Below are positions 60,302 to 64,000 of a stretch of 64,000 nucleotides of DNA, one piece after another. Made by a program: the position numbers and the translations under genes. A model generated the notes under the pieces. The model did not search any database. It was not told the DNA's origin and saw nothing but the letters and a program-made list of their open reading frames with translations. The stretch is from the NCBI RefSeq assembly GCF_001540865.1, contig NC_033621.1:12234276-12298275 (forward strand), in the 5' to 3' direction. The number at the start of each line of letters is the position of its first letter. Position 1 is the stretch's first letter. This stretch comes from Ananas comosus. Taxonomy: Eukaryota > Streptophyta > Magnoliopsida > Poales > Bromeliaceae.

Positions 60302-60934
60302 TTATGATAAGATGGTTCTTGTAAATCATTTCTTTTTGGTTCTTATATGTATATATTCTCAAGTTATTTGATGTAGCTTGTGCTTTTACCATGGATTGCA
60401 CACTCATTGCTTTATATGTAATGTTATTTAAGTAGATAAGTTTCATTTTTTATTTCAATTTATTATGAACTTTGACCAGCAATGCCTCCGTGCTATGAAT
60501 CGAGAATTTAAGTACAGTGACATAGAGCTGTGCCAAAAATTTACTGGTTCGTGCCTTGTCGATTAATGGTTTTATCAATTTTTTTTTGTAGTTTATTAAA
60601 ATAACTGTTTATTAATTTAAAAAAAAAAATTAAGTCGCGTCATTAGCTCGGAAGTCGTATTGTGCAACTAATTTATTGGCACGATATGTTACGATGGTTA
60701 TTTAATTATTGGAGATAACCACTTAAATCTTTAATATGGGAATAAAAATTTTTATACAGTGATTCGAACCTCTGACTTATACTCTGGCTTAAGCCACTGA
60801 GTTGGTTTAGCCCGAGTTTAAACCGAGTCGACTCGCATATTCCTCCCACTCTCTACTCTCTAGTCTCTACTGTGTTCGGGGGAGGCATCTCAGCCTCCTC
60901 CTCTATTCTCACCTAACCTTGCTCATAATAATAA
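60302..60934. other. Intergenic region between MITEs
   Basis: AT-rich with no coding signal. Confidence 0.7.
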
Positions 60935-61290
60935 GGAAAAACTTCAAAATACCTCCATGTGGTTTCGTAGTTTTTCACTTTGCCTCCCAGTGATTTAAAA
61001 TGTATCAAATTGCCCTCCTGTGGTTTCGTTTTTATCTTTTCGGTAGTTTTGTCGTTAATATTTTATTAAATTATATACAAAAAACTTCAGATACCCATCT
61101 AGATTTATTAAATATTCACTTTAGTACCCTTTAATTTTAATTTTATCATTGATTTAAGAAAAAAAATAATAAAATTGATAAGAAAAAGAGAAAAAAGAAA
61201 TCACAGGGGGGGCAAATTAATGCATTTTAAACCACAGGGGGGCAAAGTGAAAAACTATGAAACCACATGGGGGGTTTTTGAAGTTTTCCC
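60935..61290. mobile_element. Mutator-type MITE, family A copy 2 (opposite orientation), with 9-bp target duplication
   Basis: The element (356 bp) starts GGAAAAACTTCAAAATACC and ends with the complement of GGGAAAACTTCAAAAACCC. Arms share TGTGGTTTC, GTTTTTCACTTT and TTTAAAATG-like blocks. The 9-bp repeats TAATAATAA flank it at 60926-60934 and 61291-61299. Its core is the reverse complement of the copy 1 core (TGGGTATCTG, TTTTTTGTATATAATTTAA). Confidence 0.87.
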
Positions 61291-61299
61291 TAATAATAA

Positions 61300-62080
61300 T
61301 AAACGAAATTTATTTATGGTTTTGTATGTTTAATATTTAAAAATATTAAAATATTGTTGTTTTAACTGTTTAGGTTTTATAAAAAATAAAAATAAATTTT
61401 GAAAATGACCCTACCAAATATGATGCGATAATACATCTTAAATACAATAAAACACAATATAAAATTACTGAAAGAAGTTCGCAATCAATATGATCATTGT
61501 ATTTTGTAATGAACCGAAATGATACAAATAAACAAAAGAAGTTAATATTCTATGTTTTTGAATAATCCTTTGAAGCAAAAATAGCTTATTTTTCTACAAT
61601 CGATCAATTAGAAGTTGCATATGATTATTATCATGAATATCTAATTATACTTCTTAATTATAGTAGACAACTCCAAATTATTATTCTCTGCTATATTAAA
61701 ATAAGATATTCACGCGTTTAAAACAAACATAAAAGGATAATATCAAATTCAGATGTTAAAAATCTCTAATATCTATAATTCCGTAGAATATTTTATTTTA
61801 TCTATAAATTAATTTATTTTATTTTGAAAAAAAAAACTTAAACGTTGAACATGATATAAATAATTTATATGAAATAATAATTATTATCATTATTATAATA
61901 TTATTATCAAGCGGGAAATTTTTTATTTTATTATTAATATCCGAACAAGATATACATACATCAAAACAAGTACATCTGATCAAAATAGATAATAATAATA
62001 ACAAATATTTAAATTTTAAAAATTATATAAATTGGTTATCCCCACCGGGGGTGGCCATAATCCGTAATAATACTATTACT
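61300..62080. other. AT-rich intergenic region
   Basis: Strongly AT-rich with ATT/TAA microsatellite-like stretches (61876-61910). No gene. Confidence 0.7.
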
Positions 62081-62090
62081 ATTCCATCAA

Positions 62091-62433
62091 AATTTCAAAT
62101 ATCACCCCTAATTTTGCACTTTTTCACTTTAGTATCTTATATTTTAAAATATATCACTTTAGTATCTGTGATTTTTTTTTCTTTTTGTTATTTTCTCTAC
62201 TAATTTTTTTAATTAAATCAGTGACAAAGTTAAAATTAAAGAATATTAAAGTGAATATTTGATAAATTATAGGTGGGATATTTGAAAATTTTTGTATATG
62301 ATTTAACAAAAAGTTAACAAAAGGGCTGATAAAAAAAAAAAATAAAACCATATGTACTAAATTGATACACTTTAAATTGTAAGGTACTAAAGTAACTAAG
62401 TGAGAAATTACAGGGGTTATTTGAAGTTTACCC
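62091..62433. mobile_element. Mutator-type MITE, family A copy 3, in the 5' flank of the last gene
   Basis: The right end is the complement of GGGTAAACTTCAAATAACCC. The left end, AATTTCAAATATCACCCC, has lost its first bases. The core shares GACAAAGTTAAAATTAAA and TATTAAAGTGAATATT with copy 1, in the same orientation. Flanks TTCCATCAA (62082-62090) and TTCCATCGA (62434-62442) match at 8 of 9 positions, consistent with an aged 9-bp duplication. It ends 188 bp upstream of the ATG at 62622. Confidence 0.78.
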
Positions 62434-62467
62434 TTCCATCGATATATATCTATCACCCCATCATCAC

Positions 62468-62481
62468 CTCTCTCTCTCTCT

Positions 62482-62518
<37 letters not shown>
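62468..62518 (+). repeat. (CT)n tract in the leader of the last gene
   Basis: CT runs interrupted by a single CTTCT, about 100 bp upstream of the ATG at 62622. Confidence 0.85.
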
Positions 62519-62521
<3 letters not shown>

Positions 62522-62621
62522 GTTCCCATCGCCTCTTTCGCTCGCTCTCTCTCACGCTCCGCTCTCGAGCGATCCCCAACGAGGAAGGGGGGGGGCGAGG
62601 AGGAGACCCCGATCGAGCGCC

Positions 62622-63565
62622 ATGGGGGTCGCCATGGACGTGTCGGCTCTCAATTTGAAGACCGCGGGGCTCGTCCTCGGCGCGGGGAAGAAGGTCGACC
62701 GGGTGGTCGATGTTAGGGTTCCGATCGTGGGGTGGAAGGGGATGGGGATGGGGAGGGCGAGGGCGAGGTCGTTGGTGGTGGTGAGCGCGGCGGGGAAGAA
62801 GAAGAACCACGATAACCCTTCTTCTTCGGGTAAATTCTCCACCTACCTTTTCTTCCCCCGTAAATTCGAGGTTACGATTGTAGTTGTATTCGGAAAATTT
62901 TTGATTTTGATGTAGGTTTTGACGTTCTGTTGATTGAGATGTGAATTGGGTTTAATCCGGGTATGATTAGAAGAAAAGGGAAGTAATTTTGCTTCTATAG
63001 TGTGCTTTTTTTTATAGGATTAGTTAAAAGATCAATTTTTATGTATAATTTTGATAGTATTTGTTTTGAATATTAGGTAGATCTTATCACGATCGTATCT
63101 ATTTTGACATTGTTAAAAAAAAAAAAAAAGGCTCCCCAATTTGGTAAAATATGGTTCTTATTAGCAGATTAATCTTGTTTCTTTCTTATAATTAATTATA
63201 ATTGTAAACTTATACTTGTAAAAAGCTCCGAGTACTCTCTTTTCGCTGACCGTGTTCATGCAATTTTATGATTGTGGGATGATAAAAACCTGTGGAGTGC
63301 AATTACCTCTTCTGTGTTATAGCTTTGTAGATTTTGCTAGTGTTGTTCACGATGTGAGATGATAAGATGCATAGAGTTTACTAGCCAAACACAAAAATTA
63401 TTTCCATTTGCAGGTAATGGTGATCCATCTATTCCGGAGGGAGATGGCGCGGATGAGACAAATCCAGCGCTCGACAAATCAAAGCCTACTGACTCCGCAC
63501 ACAAGTCCGGTCACACCTTATCTGACTGGCGAGATTTCAGGGCAAACCTTATTTATAGATGGAAG
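62622..63565 (+). CDS. Probable plastid-targeted protein, first two exons (3' partial; possibly DUF179/AlgH family)
   Basis: Exons 62622-62829 and 63414-63565 join GT-AG in phase 1 for 120 residues; the second ends at a GT donor (TGG AAG|GTGAAT), and the rest is beyond the window. The N-terminus is Ala/Val/Arg-rich with few acids (MGVAMDVSALNLKTAGLVLG... through SLVVVSAAGKKK), as in a chloroplast transit peptide. A Pro/Asp/Ser-rich spacer follows, then HTLSDWRDFRANLIYRWK. The D-W-R-x-F-R-A-x-L segment recalls the start of plant DUF179 (AlgH/YqgE-like) proteins, but that is a memory match on a short piece. The start at 62622 follows a GC-rich leader; a second in-frame ATG lies 12 bp on. Function unknown. 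Confidence 0.7.
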
Positions 63566-64000
63566 GTGAATTTCTGTCCAAATTATTTCTGAGTTGCTAT
63601 GTGGATACTAGATAGGCTTCTAAACTTGCGCATGTTACGACTCTATGCTCTCTGTTCGTATTTACAAATCATGCTTTAATCATAAGCTGTGAGTATTATG
63701 GTTGGCACATTTTCTGTGTGCTTTATGGATGTATGTATCCGTTGTGGCTAGCTTTACAAATTGGATAAAAAAACTAAATGTTGGTTCCTAAAATTAGCAA
63801 TACGATTTCCTAACACTTGTAAGCATTTAGCAAGAAAGGCAACCAAGTCTTAGAGTAGTCATTTAATCACTTCATTATCTGTCCCGATTTGCATGGTCTA
63901 TGGAGGACTTGTCTAATAATTGGTCGATTCAGGGAGTGCATATGATGCCTCTTATCCTCTTTGATTTTACGTGTAAACGTGTTGGTGAGATGGTTATCTA

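Noticed and set aside
1..64000. CRISPR array, operon, phage or bacterial island
   Set aside because: Multi-exon plant genes span most of the window; the spaced repeats are microsatellites or MITEs, with no regular spacer structure.

Overview
This is nuclear DNA from a flowering plant, most likely a monocot. Intron-rich genes encode plastid, mitochondrial, nuclear and cytosolic proteins recognisable as plant families. Several first coding exons are very GC-rich (the CLPX- and RUS6-like genes) while the introns are AT-rich, a 5'-to-3' GC gradient typical of commelinid monocots. The D-class MADS protein has a monocot-style C-terminus. The species cannot be named from the sequence alone. Coding exons were joined by hand from GT-AG (twice GC-AG) boundaries, reading-phase continuity and recalled family sequence; no search was run.

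Layout, left to right. (1) 142-509 (-), first exon of a plastid-type alpha/beta hydrolase that runs off the left edge. (2) 1733-5117 (+), five-exon ALFIN-LIKE PHD-finger gene. (3) 6719-9237 (+), six-exon GGQ release-factor-like gene. (4) 10093-13798 (-), twelve-exon ISPD of the plastid MEP isoprenoid pathway. (5) 15802-19901 (-), thirteen-exon RUS6-type DUF647 gene. (6) About 5 kb of AT-rich, transposon-scarred intergenic DNA. (7) 25403-31451 (+), fifteen-exon mitochondrial-type CLPX. (8) 32009-33458 (+), small glycine-rich protein of unknown function. (9) 34135-37251 (-), seven-exon STAR/KH RNA-binding gene. (10) A repeat-rich stretch. (11) 40236-44574 (-), seven-exon AGL11/SEEDSTICK-like MADS gene whose 2.7-kb first intron carries a decayed copia gag. 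(12) 46514-47161 (+), LINE relic. (13) 51670-53025 (-), two-exon small membrane protein. (14) 54266-54339 (+), tRNA-Ile(UAU). (15) 56473-59754 (+), cytosolic leucyl-tRNA synthetase in one coding exon behind a leader intron. (16) 62622-63565 (+), first two exons of a probable plastid protein running off the right edge.

The genes are ordinary, mostly housekeeping, and each is its own transcription unit. There is no operon-like logic and no sign of a new multi-gene system. A loose theme is gene expression and organelle upkeep: tRNA-Ile, leucyl-tRNA synthetase, a release-factor-like rescue protein, a mitochondrial unfoldase and a plastid isoprenoid enzyme.

The unexplained structure lies in the non-coding DNA. 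Two introns need GC donors. The leucyl-tRNA synthetase leader intron holds a four-copy degenerate repeat, one copy with abutting 3' and 5' splice-site motifs. Three related 0.35-kb inverted-repeat elements, plus a fourth of another family, are flanked by 9-bp target duplications (one of these imperfect), pointing to Mutator-type MITEs. Long GA/CT tracts occur around the MADS gene and in many 5' leaders.
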